64,000 nucleotides of DNA from Linnemannia hyalina (taxonomy: Eukaryota > Mortierellomycota > Mortierellomycetes > Mortierellales > Mortierellaceae), in contig JAHRHY010000001.1 of assembly GCA_019671135.1 (NCBI GenBank), positions 310,001-374,000 on the forward strand, written 5' to 3'. The translations under genes were made by a program, and so were the position numbers. The notes beneath the pieces were generated by a model. The model did no database searches and was not told the DNA's origin. It saw only the letters and a program-made list of their open reading frames with translations. The stretch's first letter is position 1. Each line of letters begins with the position of its first letter. Below, piece by piece: positions 25,301-35,700 of the stretch.

Positions 25301-25585
25301 AAAATCAAGATACTTGTCCAAACAAGCCTTGCAAAAGACGTGGTCGTGGCGGCACAAGACCTGGTAGGGTTGTAAAAAGATGTGGTTGCAGAGCGAGCAC
25401 GACAACTCTGGTGGGATCTGCTCCGGACTCTTGAAGCTTGCTTTTGTTCGACGTATTTTGTTTGTAGGCAGAGAGACAGAGAAAAGGGTTAGATTTTACT
25501 GAAGGTTGCTTAGCTGTGCGGGACAGGGGGAAAAAAGAAAAAGGGCATTTTTTGGCAGGTTAAACATACTTTTGTGGATACCCAT
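22345..25585 (-). CDS. RING and TRAF-type zinc-finger protein (likely E3 ubiquitin ligase)
   Basis: Five exons, 25585-25570, 25440-25049, 24930-24832, 24738-22645 and 22500-22345, join in frame to 918 aa. The start MGIHKTSFKSPEQ comes from a 16-base first exon with donor GTATGT. RING: C20-x2-C23, CRHDHVFCKAC, then C105-PE-C108; the last cysteine pair is separated from the rest by a 51-residue low-complexity insertion (Gln, His-Gly). A TRAF-type zinc finger follows at about residues 144-190: HCP, CHWTG, EEHLES/CNF across an intron, then CAYRYLGC and HVKHC. The remaining 720 residues are disordered, Gln/Glu/Pro-rich. The final exon supplies a basic conserved-looking tail (GKAGRTYGLPIVRNKDAHDR). 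RING-TRAF proteins normally ubiquitinate substrates with E2 enzymes; the substrate is unknown. Cysteine spacing and frame continuity across four introns make the model solid. Confidence 0.85.
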
Positions 25586-26470
25586 CTTATTCACGTCCCG
25601 TTTACTCAGTCAAGGGAAGTTAGAGAGAACAACAGGCAAGACAAGGAGGAGAGAGAAGAGGTGAAGTGCTTGTGTACGTGGATGAAAACAAACCCCTTTT
25701 AGCAACAATAAGAGAACAAAGGGCAAAACTGGGAGGGTGTTGTCGTTGGTGCGTGAGAGATTGGGTGAGTGGGAAGGCGTTGTATGAAAGAGAGTATGTG
25801 CGTAAGTGAAGAGTGTCGGTGTATGGGAGAAAAAAGAGAGAGAGAGGGGAGAGTGAAGAAGAGAAGAGTAAAGAGGAAGTGGATAAAGAAAAGAAAGAAA
25901 GATACAGGTTTGAGGCGAAGTCAGGGGCAGGAGGAGGCCAGTCAATTTTGCCACCATCGAACGACTCGTTCCATCAACTCACTCTCTTTGACGGCATCCT
26001 TCATGCCTGCAATGAATTCACAGTGCCAAATCGCTCTCTCTCTGAGAAGCGCATTAAACTGTGTTTCTTGCTTCTTGCAAAGCGCTCGTATACAATGCCC
26101 ATCTATCATATGACGTTGGCTCTTGCACGGCCTCGCTCGTTTGACACCATGCACCAAATCAAGTCGCAATGCCTTCCAATCAGCAACCCCTTAATTCCAT
26201 GCGTGAATGGAAATAAAGCCTGATCCAGCCGCCCTGACTTCTCCGAGCGAAGCCCCGAACAGAGAGCAAGAGCTGAAAGTCAAGTGGTTTTCAGCTCTTC
26301 TTTTCTCCGAATCTCTTTTCTTTTTCTTTCTGCATCGACCCCGCAATTCACAAGGACACACAAGGGCAAGCACAAGGACTCTCTCAAGACCAAACAAGAC
26401 CAAACCCAGGACACATCACTCATCAACCCTTACCTCACATCTCACCAACCAACATCCAACATCTCACCAA
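25586..26470. other. Divergent intergenic region between the RING/TRAF gene and SDHAF3
   Basis: About 885 bp shared upstream region. The half next to SDHAF3 is CT/CAA-rich leader. No gene is seen. Confidence 0.5.
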
Positions 26471-27004
26471 ATGGCTGCCAAGAAATCCCTGATCCCCCCA
26501 TTGACCCTCTACCGTCAGATCCTCCGTGCCCATCGAACTCACTTACCTCCACAGTTCCGAATCCTGGGGGACGGATATGTCAAGGCCGAATTCCACCGCC
26601 ACAAATCCGTCGACAACCCACTCTACATTGTTGGCTTTATTGAGCAGTGGACTGATTACCTCAACCATATTCTGACCTCTTCTGCACCCACCACCACCTC
26701 TACAAACACATCAACCTCAGCGTCGTCATCACCAGTAGCAGTGAGCACGCCAGAGAGCAGGAGAGACGAAACACTGGCACGAATCGTGGCGCAGGGTCAA
26801 CGGTTCGGCAAGAAGTTGGATTCGACCCTGTTGGACAAGCTGTCAGACCAACAGTTGGGACAGTTGTATGAGCTGCGCAAGGAGACAAGGGGATTGCAGT
26901 CCCAGCAGGAACTGGATGAGATTGCGAAGGAGGAGGCTCAACTCTTTGAGAAGGTCGCCCATACCCTTCCAGAGTCTGTCCTTTCTTCTTCAAAGTCCTC
27001 GTAA
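26471..27004 (+). CDS. SDH7: Succinate dehydrogenase assembly factor 3 (ACN9/SDHAF3, LYR family)
   Basis: Single-exon gene of 177 aa. SDHAF3 (Sdh7 in yeast) works in the mitochondrial matrix with SDHAF1 to insert or protect iron-sulfur clusters in the Sdh2 subunit of complex II. The sequence has the LYR motif at residues 13-15 (LTLYRQILRAHR), followed by the family-typical stretches GDGYVKAEFHRHKSVDNP and VGFIEQWTDYLNHI. A Ser/Thr-rich insertion of about 25 residues separates this from a helical C-terminal half, so the protein is longer than the usual 120-140 aa. The frame is open upstream of 26471, but the LYR-proximal ATG after a CAA-rich leader matches family starts. Confidence 0.9.
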   Translation: MAAKKSLIPPLTLYRQILRAHRTHLPPQFRILGDGYVKAEFHRHKSVDNPLYIVGFIEQWTDYLNHILTSSAPTTTSTNTSTSASSSPVAVSTPESRRDETLARIVAQGQRFGKKLDSTLLDKLSDQQLGQLYELRKETRGLQSQQELDEIAKEEAQLFEKVAHTLPESVLSSSKSS

Positions 27005-27604
27005 TTTCTTTTTCGCATCTTGCCTGGCCGACGCATATTCCTTCGTCGACATGCAACTACAAACATCATAGCATAGATAAATACACTCTTACCAGAACAA
27101 TCGAACTGGATGTCATTTTTTTCCTTCTTTTATGAAACAGATCTTTCCTTATGTCTGTTTTTATGCTCATCCTTCTTGACTCTGTCGTTCACACTTACTT
27201 TCTTCAGGGTCCTGGTTTACTGGGCTAACATCAAGCTGAGAGGGGATCACTGTCGAGCGAAGGTCTGTTCCCCCTAGTCAACTGGCAGTGTTGTTGCGGG
27301 GCTGCACTCGATAAAAAGGAAACTCTGCGCAGCAGAGATAAATATAAAGGAGAGGAACATCCACCGCGACTGACGCAGGAGAGAACATATGAAGCAGACG
27401 CTCTTTAAGGGCCTGCGTTGTGGAGGCGATGAAGCGGGAGAGTGGTTGCATTCTTGATGACTGCATTGTCAACAAGGAGAGACCCTATGACTATCCGCCA
27501 GGGTACCATTGCAATTCTACTGACGTCCCGTTTCACTACCTGCAGAGAGCCCTCCTCAGCGTGCTGCAGGTCCGGATCCTTGGAAACGCCATCGACAAGG
27601 AAGG
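27005..27604. other. No gene recognised
   Basis: 3' region of SDHAF3, then sequence leading into the kinase remnant. The kinase C-terminal similarity ends near 27605; the frame continues a little beyond it on the minus strand without recognisable content. Confidence 0.4.
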
Positions 27605-28517
27605 GATGGAACTCGGCTTCCTCGGCCGAGAGTCGATGCTCGGAAAGTTCTCTGATGAAGTTTCTCCACCAAATCGTCGCCCCATCGGAGTTCGTTCTCA
27701 CTATTATGAAATTGTGCAAAAGGATGCAAGGTTTATCAGTTGAGTCGACTATTGAGATCCGTACTTTCAGTCTCACCTAAAGCCAAAAATCACTTACGAC
27801 TCCTCGACATCGTCCTCCGTCCCTCATCTTGGAGTACTTGGAGTACAGCAATAAAAGTTTCAAGGTCATTCTGAGAGAGAAAATGTCAGCCTTTGTGTTG
27901 TAGGAATCCTTATTCAACATCTCATTCGCTTGAAACCCCCTCGGTTCCTTGATTGCCCCTATGGTACATATAGGCGCTCGAAACCTACTACTCCACTTGG
28001 GAGATCAACTATGAAATGAAGGCAAATATATCTCTTGACCTATCACAATATCGTCGTACTCGAGATACCCAGCCATCCCAAAATCAGCCAGCAAGACCTC
28101 GCGCGCGCTTAGATCTGAGAGGAGAATGTTCTCTGGCTTCAGATCTCGATGGACGATCCGTAGCTCATAGATCTGCTTCAGACCGGCGACAATTCCATTC
28201 GTAACCGTCTTGGTTCTGGCGATCATGGGGTGGGGTGTTGATCAACTCGTGCACACTGACTACGTGAAAAAAGCGCGTGATATGAAGTCGCGTCAGTTAC
28301 GGTATCGTTTTATTCTTCGCCGCGCGAAGTTTGAACCTTTCCCCCAAAAATCCAACACTTACACGTTCCCTTCCATTCAAGTACCATTAAATGATGGGTC
28401 GAGTTGACTGAAATAATCCTTCATCTGGATCATATAAGCTTCCTCGATCGCTGTCTGTGCCTTGGTGGAATACATACCATCTCCCCACCTCGCTCGGTAC
28501 ACAGAACCATAACCACC
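27605..28517 (-). pseudogene. Protein kinase remnant
   Basis: Kinase landmarks appear in the right order on the minus strand: glycine-rich loop GGYGSVYRARW (28517-28485), LMVLEWKGN hinge-like segment near 28390, IVHRDLKPENILL (near 28160-28120), ADFGMAGYLE (near 28087), an APE-like motif changed to ANEM (near 27920), KADIFSL followed by R instead of G (27887-27870) and RLSAEEAEFHPFL (near 27635-27605). No single frame or simple intron set joins them. The hinge segment is out of frame with the Gly loop, a stop follows shortly after DFG, and no VAIK lysine is visible. I read this as a decayed Ser/Thr kinase rather than an intron-rich active gene; transcript data could change that. Confidence 0.6.
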
Positions 28518-28823
28518 CAAGAAGTCCAAATAATGGAATGTGAGTCTTGAAGCCCAAAAGCTTCACAATCTACTCTTTTTCGCATAGGAGATCCAAAACT
28601 TACGGCAGCCACGAAAGCCTCGACAATGTATATGTTGTCCCCCTGGACGTATCGCTATAGGCAAAGGGCGCAACAGATAAAAAAAACAACGCGCAAGTCG
28701 TTGACATCTCCAACAAGACAGCGAAGCTCTGAACCCAGCCACCTCGTCCGCTCAAATGCACATTTTGCTGACGAGAAGCGGCAGGGACACAATCTCCCTC
28801 TCTACTACAGTCTTTTTTTTGCA

Positions 28824-28932
28824 AAATAGCACACTTTTCATAGTAAAAGTGTGCTATTCCCACTAAATTGAAATATATAGGGGTGTTATTCAGTGGGAAT
28901 AGCACACTTTTACTATGAAAAGTGCGCTATTT
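28824..28932. repeat. Nested inverted repeat (41-bp arms, each itself a hairpin)
   Basis: Arms 28824-28864 and 28892-28932 are reverse complements with one mismatch, separated by 27 bp. Each arm is itself palindromic: in the left arm TAGCACACTTTT (28827-28838) pairs with its complement at 28845-28856 around a 6-base loop. It could fold as a cruciform or be a tiny MITE-like element or a relic of a transposon end. It lies in the accessory island between the kinase remnant and the helicase relic. Confidence 0.85.
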
Positions 28933-29072
28933 CACGTAAGGAAGCTCCCTTCGTCCAAAAAAGGGAAGCGGCCAATGGCCAATCAGACATACGCGTTCCT
29001 TTACTCCTTCACTGCCCTTAACTCCACGTTTTCCATAAAATCGTAAAAATCGTCTCTCACCTCACATCCCTT

Positions 29073-29128
29073 TCAAGTAAAGCGACAGCATGTCAAACAA
29101 AAGGCAGCACAGGTACAGATGCGCATCT
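29073..29128 (+). repeat. 56-bp inverted arm, left copy
   Basis: Matches the reverse complement of 32447-32502 at 55 of 56 positions. It contains the ATG at 29090 and the codons MSNKRQHRYRCAS. Confidence 0.9.
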
Positions 29129-31715
29129 CAAGCACGTATTCATTTCCTGACAGGTGTTCAGCAGCCGCATCGGAGCATCCGAGCATCTGAGCATCCGAGC
29201 AACCGTTATTCAGTTTGTCTCATCTCTTTCTCATTCTCTTCATACTCTTTATAGCGACATTCCGCCATATAGCGGGAATCCGGCCACGCCAAGTAAACGC
29301 GCTCCGAGGGTTTCCAGGGTAAGGACGAAGTTTGATATGGCTCTCAGCGAGACTTCGCTCTTGTGTTTGTCGCGATTTCTAATTTGCTGGTCTTCAACGC
29401 GGTATAGCTTCAAGGCATAAGCGTCCTCCACATCCTCGGCTCCAACAAACCTGATACACAATCTTCTGGAGGAGCCAACCAAGTGAGCGGATATCGGGCA
29501 CTGGTATGAACGCGATGTTATGTTCTCCAAGCACATTTCTAATCGTCTCTTCGAACTTTGTATTTGCTCCGCATAGGATACTCCGGGAAAAGTCGCCGAG
29601 GCTCTACTTTCGTTGGGTGGAATCCATTCTCCTCTCGAGAGATCGGCCTTCTCCTGGGACTCCATGGTATTAAACGCTGTACAGGTCGCCACGAATCCCT
29701 TCTGGCAGTTCCTTTCGTCGCCATCGCAAGCTGTGCTAGAGCAGCTTATACCAATGCCAGACGAAGAAAACGAGGATAGTGACGATGAGGCAAGTATTCT
29801 ATGAAAATTGATTTAATCACTTTTTGCCTTGCTATTTATTCAATGTCTTTGTTAATATTTTGCATCGCAATATTGTGCATCTTTTTAGGGCTTCCAATTT
29901 TTTTCCAGATCAAAAGCCATTAGCCTTTGTCGAGAAGTTTTCAACTGTACTCCAAAAGAGCAGCAACTGGAGGTATTGGAACACATTGCACAAAAAATCG
30001 ACTGTGTGTTGATTGCTTCCTGCGACTGGGACAAGACACCCGCATTCTTTCTTCCTATGGCATACTGTCCCGGCAGTATCACTGCCATCATCTCGCCACA
30101 GATGGCTTTGATGAACGATCAGCAGCAGGTATTTCATATCTAGGCCCTTTCATGTATCATACAGCCAGAAACATCATTGTCATTTTAACCGCCTTTTATC
30201 TTTGAACTTTGCCACTCAATCTTACAGAAGCTGGTCAACGCCAAAATACATCACATCGTTCTCTCCGGCGACAACTCTGGTGCCGTTGATGGAGACGTGA
30301 TTAGACGCATATGTGAAGGCGAGTTCAGAGCAGTCTTTATGTCGCCCGAGATCATTTTTGGCGACAGCCCTACTTCGAGGCTGGTACAAGGGCTTTGGCG
30401 AAATACGCGCTGGCGGAACCTGTTGCTTGCTATTGTGGTGGACGAGGTCCATTGTGTTGAAAAATGGGACAAGTTTCGCCCTGAATATGCTCGCCTCGGT
30501 GAGCTTCGCATTTGGTCGCCTGGAGTTCCGTTTGTGGGTGTCACCACGACACTCGCTGCCGATGCCCTCACTCAAACCATGGACAAGCTCTTCCTGTCCA
30601 AGGTCAACGTTCTTCGTGTGCAAGAGATTCCCACAAATGTTCGTCTCGAGGTTCACACTCAGCCCAAGGATGCCATGGAGGGCCTTAATCCCCTGTTAGG
30701 CAAAGACAAGACGATTATTTACTTCGAAAAAATCTCCATTCTCATCGATGTCTCTAAATATCTATCGAGGATGAGACCCGATCTGGGTAGGATAGGCGTT
30801 TACTTCTCCACCTTAAGATCCCAATACAAGGAGTCAGTCATGACCAAGTTCGCGAAGGGTGACATCCATATCCTGCTGGCTACCGAGGCTGCCGGCATGG
30901 GTTGAGACATACCTGATGTGGTTCAAGTTATTCAGTACGGGTAAGTGATATACACAAAAAAAAATGAAGAGTATGAAAAATAGAGCGATCACAATGGACC
31001 TTCTCTAAAATGTGTGAAATAAATTTAATTATGTAGCTTTCCAAGAGACATGCCGAGTTTGGTTCAGCGATTTGGACGAGCAGCACGAGATCCCAAGATC
31101 CAGGGATTTGGAATTCTTTACGCACCACCGATCACCAAAACGTCCCCCACAGACGAAAACGTGCGCGATTACCTTATGAACCAGCAAGCGGAAAGGTGTC
31201 TTTGGACGCTACTAGACAAATTGTTTGAGAACAAAGCTCGTACTTGCGACAACAGCTGTTCTGGATGCTCCAAATTTGATCGTCCCGTTCCCACCACTGT
31301 TTGTCATGACACCGGATCGAGCCGTTCGGAGGAAGAGAGACACATGGCCTTGAAGAGACTCCAGGCGTGGAGAAAGGAGGCGTACGAGAGATGGGTGAGC
31401 AGTAGACCTTACAGGGTGGGTTGTGAAACGTGGATCCTGCCGGATACTGTGGCCGAACAGCTGTCGCAAAAATTCTCTTGGGCTAGAACTGCTGCGGCAG
31501 TCGAGGCCATCAGTTCCATCTGCAATTGGATGCCCCTTGGAAAGAATTCGTATAATGAGATCGCGCAGGTCCTGGACAAGCTCAACAACGAGATCGACGC
31601 TCGCCGCGGATCAGGTAGCCAGACGACGGCGGCGTCTGCGCTAGACCAGTTGGAGGACAGCTCTGACGGCAATAGGGAGGGAAGCGATGGTGAGGAGGAC
31701 TTACTGGAATCATAA
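29090..31715 (+). pseudogene. RecQ-like DNA helicase, broken
   Basis: A superfamily 2, RecQ-type ATP-dependent 3'-5' helicase relic. Supported exons are 29577-29789, 29889-30128, 30228-30940 and 31037-31715, all in frame; a first exon at 29090-29153 and some sequence before 29503 are likely but not fully joined. Motifs: Q-like region TPKEQQLEVLEHIAQ; Walker A position SCDWDKT, where GxGKT/S is expected; ISPQMALMNDQQQ (motif Ia); DEVHCVEKW (motif II, DEVH); GVTTTLAAD (motif III); TIIYFEK (motif IV); LLATEAAGMG (motif V), then an in-frame TGA at 30903-30905; QRFGRAARD (motif VI); and a RecQ zinc-binding segment ending CDNSCSGCS. The stop and the Walker A change together argue against activity. 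The first supported intron has a GC donor (AG|GCAAGT at 29790). The C-terminal 150 residues are not recognised. Confidence 0.8.
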
Positions 31716-31896
31716 TCAGATCCAGTCGCTCCGCGACCGACCGCCTCCCGCAGATTGAGATTGTCGTTTTGTAAGTATCAGTCGTCCACTTGATTTTGTC
31801 CGTATGGCGCAACCCGAGGAATCACTCGCTTCTTTCTGCCAATCTTCCTCTAATTCCATCCTTGTCTATTTCCTCCTTTCTCTTTATTCATTTCAT

Positions 31897-32485
31897 TCAA
31901 TTATCGTAGAGAGTAGTAAAACCAAAATATATATAATTGATAACGTTTTCGAGTGCCTCCGTCTCTTCTAAATCCACCGCATTCTCCAGCTGGTGCCTAT
32001 CCAAAAATCGTGCAATAGATTCCCCGAGCATATTGCCTCCACCAAGACTCTGAAGATCGACCACTGCGATTCCTTGATCGTATTTACCGGACTTCGGCTT
32101 CCATAAAATGCCGCTGTCTCGGAGGTACTCATGGATCTTGGAGATATCTGAAGCAGTTGATAGTTTCTGGTGTTTAGTGCTGCTGGAGCTAACCCTAACT
32201 TCCCTCTCTCTCGAGCATCCGCGAAATGGCCTGAATAGTCCTGATGTTGGTGGAAATCGCATCCCTGAGATACTCCCAGGTCGTGTTGGATCCTTTTGAT
32301 GAAAAGATGGATTTGAGGAGATAGCTGTGGTTCTCTTGAAGCATATCAGTCGCCATCCATTCACCATTAATGCCTTTGGGATTGAAAAGCATGCTGAGAG
32401 AGGGCCCTTGTCGCCCACTCATCCGTCCACAGATGGCGAATACCATAGATGCGCATCTGTACCTGAGCTGCCTTTTGTTTGACAT
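31897..32485 (-). pseudogene. Unknown ORF pair, frameshifted
   Basis: ATG at 32485 opens 96 codons (MSNKRQLRYRCAS, then MVFAICGRMSG and IRTIQAISRMLERE). A second frame continues from about 32200 to 31897 with complex, protein-like sequence (SDISKIHEYLRDSGILWKPK, IARFLDRHQLENAVDLEE). The frames meet near 32195, where a TTAGGGTTAG sequence sits, so one small indel probably split a protein of about 190 residues. No domain is recognised. Its first 13 codons match the start of the helicase relic on the other strand because both lie in the 56-bp inverted arms. Confidence 0.4.
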
Positions 32486-32502
32486 GCTGTCGCTTTACTT
32501 GA
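32447..32502 (-). repeat. 56-bp inverted arm, right copy
   Basis: Reverse complement of 29073-29128 with a single mismatch (A versus T, giving His versus Leu in the shared start peptide). It includes the ATG at 32485. Confidence 0.9.
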
Positions 32503-32740
32503 GAGTGAGGCAGAAGGCATTTGGCCATTTGCCTTATGACCAAAATTGGGAATATGAATTGCAGGCGCTTCTCGTTGGATGGAGTCGAGCCTAGGGGATA
32601 TTGTGTCCGTTTTTAGGCTCAACAATAAAGAGTTTGCACTGTTTAGCACAAGAAAAAATATAACAACATGAAAAATAATATGCAAGTACAGCCGTTGCAA
32701 AGATGAGTATCCTTCAGCAAGTTTTAGTGATGAAGCTATT

Positions 32741-35700
32741 TTAGAGGTAGTCCTCTGTGGGATAGACTTTACGGAGCTCCTTGTTCATGACATAGTGGCC
32801 ATGCTTGTTATCCCATGCCTCAAAGTACTGCCCTACAGCCTCAATGTCCAACGGACCCAGCTCGGAAAACTCGACATTGTAGACCGTGAACGTCATATTC
32901 GACAGCACTGATGGCGTTCCTCCTGGCGTTACTGCTGGTGCTGCTGGTGTGGCTGTTCCTGAAGCTGTGCCAGCTGATGGCAGTGGCGCCGGTGTGGTTG
33001 ATGCAGGTGCTGGTTCTGATGCTGTGCTTGTATCTGGATCGACCACCGCGGCGTCAGAATTCACTGCGCCCGTCGTGTCCTCGGCCGTGGCTGGTGCCTG
33101 AGGGGTGTCCGAAGATCCCGAGTCCGACCCTTCGGCAACAGCAACATTTAGATCAGAGCCAGCTGCAGTTGCAGAAGCATCGATGTTGCCTCCATCGGCA
33201 GGAACAGATACAACCGTGGCACCGGCAGCCGTGAGCATAGCCGCCAAGTCCAAAGGAATTTGATCCGCAGCTGATCCATCCGCAAGCGACGACGACCCTG
33301 CATCCGCACCTCCGCCACCGCCTTGCCTGTACTCTCGGAAAAGGACCTGAATATTCTCCTGCGCAACATAACGCTTCGACCCATCACTCAACAATGCATT
33401 GTAAAACGGTTGGTGGCGTCCGTGTGGCAACAGGTCAATTGCCATCGACCGAATCCATCCTTCTTCAGCCTCGCATTCTAATATAAAAAAGAAGTAATAT
33501 AAGTGGCGTATTCAAGAGCATTGGTGTGTGACGATCGACAGCCCATTGCGCCATATCAGTATAACTTACTGAGGTCGTAGCCGTAAATGACGCCAGTATA
33601 GCGATAAATGAGATGCCGAAACACCTCTCCAACATAATACTCGGGCTCTGGTCGTCGTCGCTCTTCCCCTCCAAACATAGACGCGACTCGCATAGGCGGC
33701 CGAACACCATTCTCGTCCTCCTCCGATGGCACTCCAGAGTTCATGGAAGAACTAGACACATTCTGTTGTTCCCCAGAGATGGAGTCTTGGCGAAGATATT
33801 GATGATGCGCATGCGACACGCGGTTGTCCATCGTCGGAGAAGACGCCGACGCCGTCGTTGGACTCGCTGACGGCCTTGATACTTCTGAAGCAGGGACAGA
33901 ACCCCGTCTCTGTCCAGGATGACTCGTCGACGTAGTCGAACTCTGCACAGAAGAAGACAGCCGCGGTAGATCAGGCGATAAGGAGGCCGAAGAAGTCGCG
34001 AGGGGCGAATAGTTCGAAGCGGGAGTAGCAACTTTAGGTCGTCGTCTCCTCCGGATCTCTCCTACTTCACCCGCCTCATCTGCCATCTCCAATTCACGAA
34101 CATGGGCCCTCAAGATCTTGATCGTCTCCTGTGTCGAAGAAGTATAATGGCTCGCGGATCCAGCCGCGGCCTGTAAACCACCTCGTCCTCGAACATATGT
34201 ATGGTGCGGCTTCTGGTGTTGCTGTTGAGTCGGAGACGCCGAAGTCTTTCTTCCAGCCATACGACGGTGATCCGACAACTCCATGTCCTCAATCGCCATC
34301 CTGACAAACCCAACATCTTCTGGCCAAAAGTTGCCCAGATACTTTAACCATAGTACATACAAACCCCATCTAAACCACAACACAAAAGATAAAAAATTGC
34401 AATATAAACGTATGTGAGCATGCAATTAATTTCTGCAATTGTTTCGCAGGTGACAACAACAGACGGGACAACGGGACAACGGGACAACGGGATAACTGTA
34501 AGCAAACAATGGGCGCCCATCCTATTGACTTACTCTTCAATGGGATGCAACGCCAACAGCTGCGTGATTCCAGAGTAAAGACTTGTCTGATGGTCAGATC
34601 CTATCCTACAAACGGCAACACACAAACAAAGAGCAGATGGGTGTGAGTAGACCTTGGAGCACCAGCCAACCAATTGTAACACAAGAAAAGCCAACGCGAG
34701 TTTAGCTAGCCATATCGCGAAAACAAAATTCTTACCTTCCAGCGCCTCCAGTCTGCTCAACTGCCAAAATAATATTCCTCAGACACCTCAAAAAGATCTC
34801 CAGCGGCGGCGTAGGCAAATCTCGATAGATATTCATAGGTCGAGGAATGTTCAAACTCGCAAAGTAATTCTCATACTCGTCCATCGGCAACAGGCGATAA
34901 GGTGGGTGAAAGAGATCCAAAAAGTGCGTCGGTGGCGCCGGAGGTCCTGCTCCATCGTGACCTCCCAACAATGGCGACCCATGATGCCCTCCTGCTCCTA
35001 GGACGGGGGGACGATGGCGAAGCAGAAAGTGCTGAGGAAAGCCCATCAACTCGACTCCATGAACACCAACGCGCTCTGCCAGCTCCGCAAAGACAATGCA
35101 CAACGAGATGGGGATGCCGACCTTGCGCGTCAAGACTTTATCGATAAAACTGTTGAACGGGTCATAGTAGTTCTCGGTGTTACCCTTGAAGCCTTTTTCG
35201 ATTGTAAAGAACCGGATCAGATCCTTCAATCGATCCAGTTGGGCATCGTAATGCCTCTGATACCGCTCGTTCGTTTCGTCAATGCGCTCCTGCATCCTGT
35301 CCGGTGACATTGGCCATCTGCCCGACGAGGTGGACGAAGTATCCATTAACGACCCTGGGCTGTATCGATCGATCCCTGCATGATAGTAGTTGCTGCTGAC
35401 ATACACTGGCGGTACCGCTGTCGTCGCTGACCGAGAATCCAGTCCATCCAATCCATCCTCCCCATACGCCGAAGAACCAGCAGGGCTTAATCCTCCTGAT
35501 GTAGCCCCTCGACCATGAATAGGCGACACCGCCAAGAACTCATCCGCAAGCTCCTGAAACTGTCGATCCAAATCCGTCAACTCCATGGTTTGATCCGAGA
35601 ACATGGCCATCAACCCACACCCCTGCCAGACTGGGAAACTCTGATGCCCCGATCGATACCCTCTCCACTGGTCCAGCACCCAACCCCTCTGCAATCTTTT

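Noticed and set aside
27420..27743. 107-codon plus-strand ORF
   Set aside because: Antisense to the kinase C-lobe remnant, which carries the recognisable RLSAEEA..HPFL motif.
29249..29692. 147-codon minus-strand ORF that looks protein-like
   Set aside because: It is antisense to a helicase exon (29577-29789) that is in frame with conserved motifs, begins at GTG, and has no domain. It could be reconsidered if transcripts appear.
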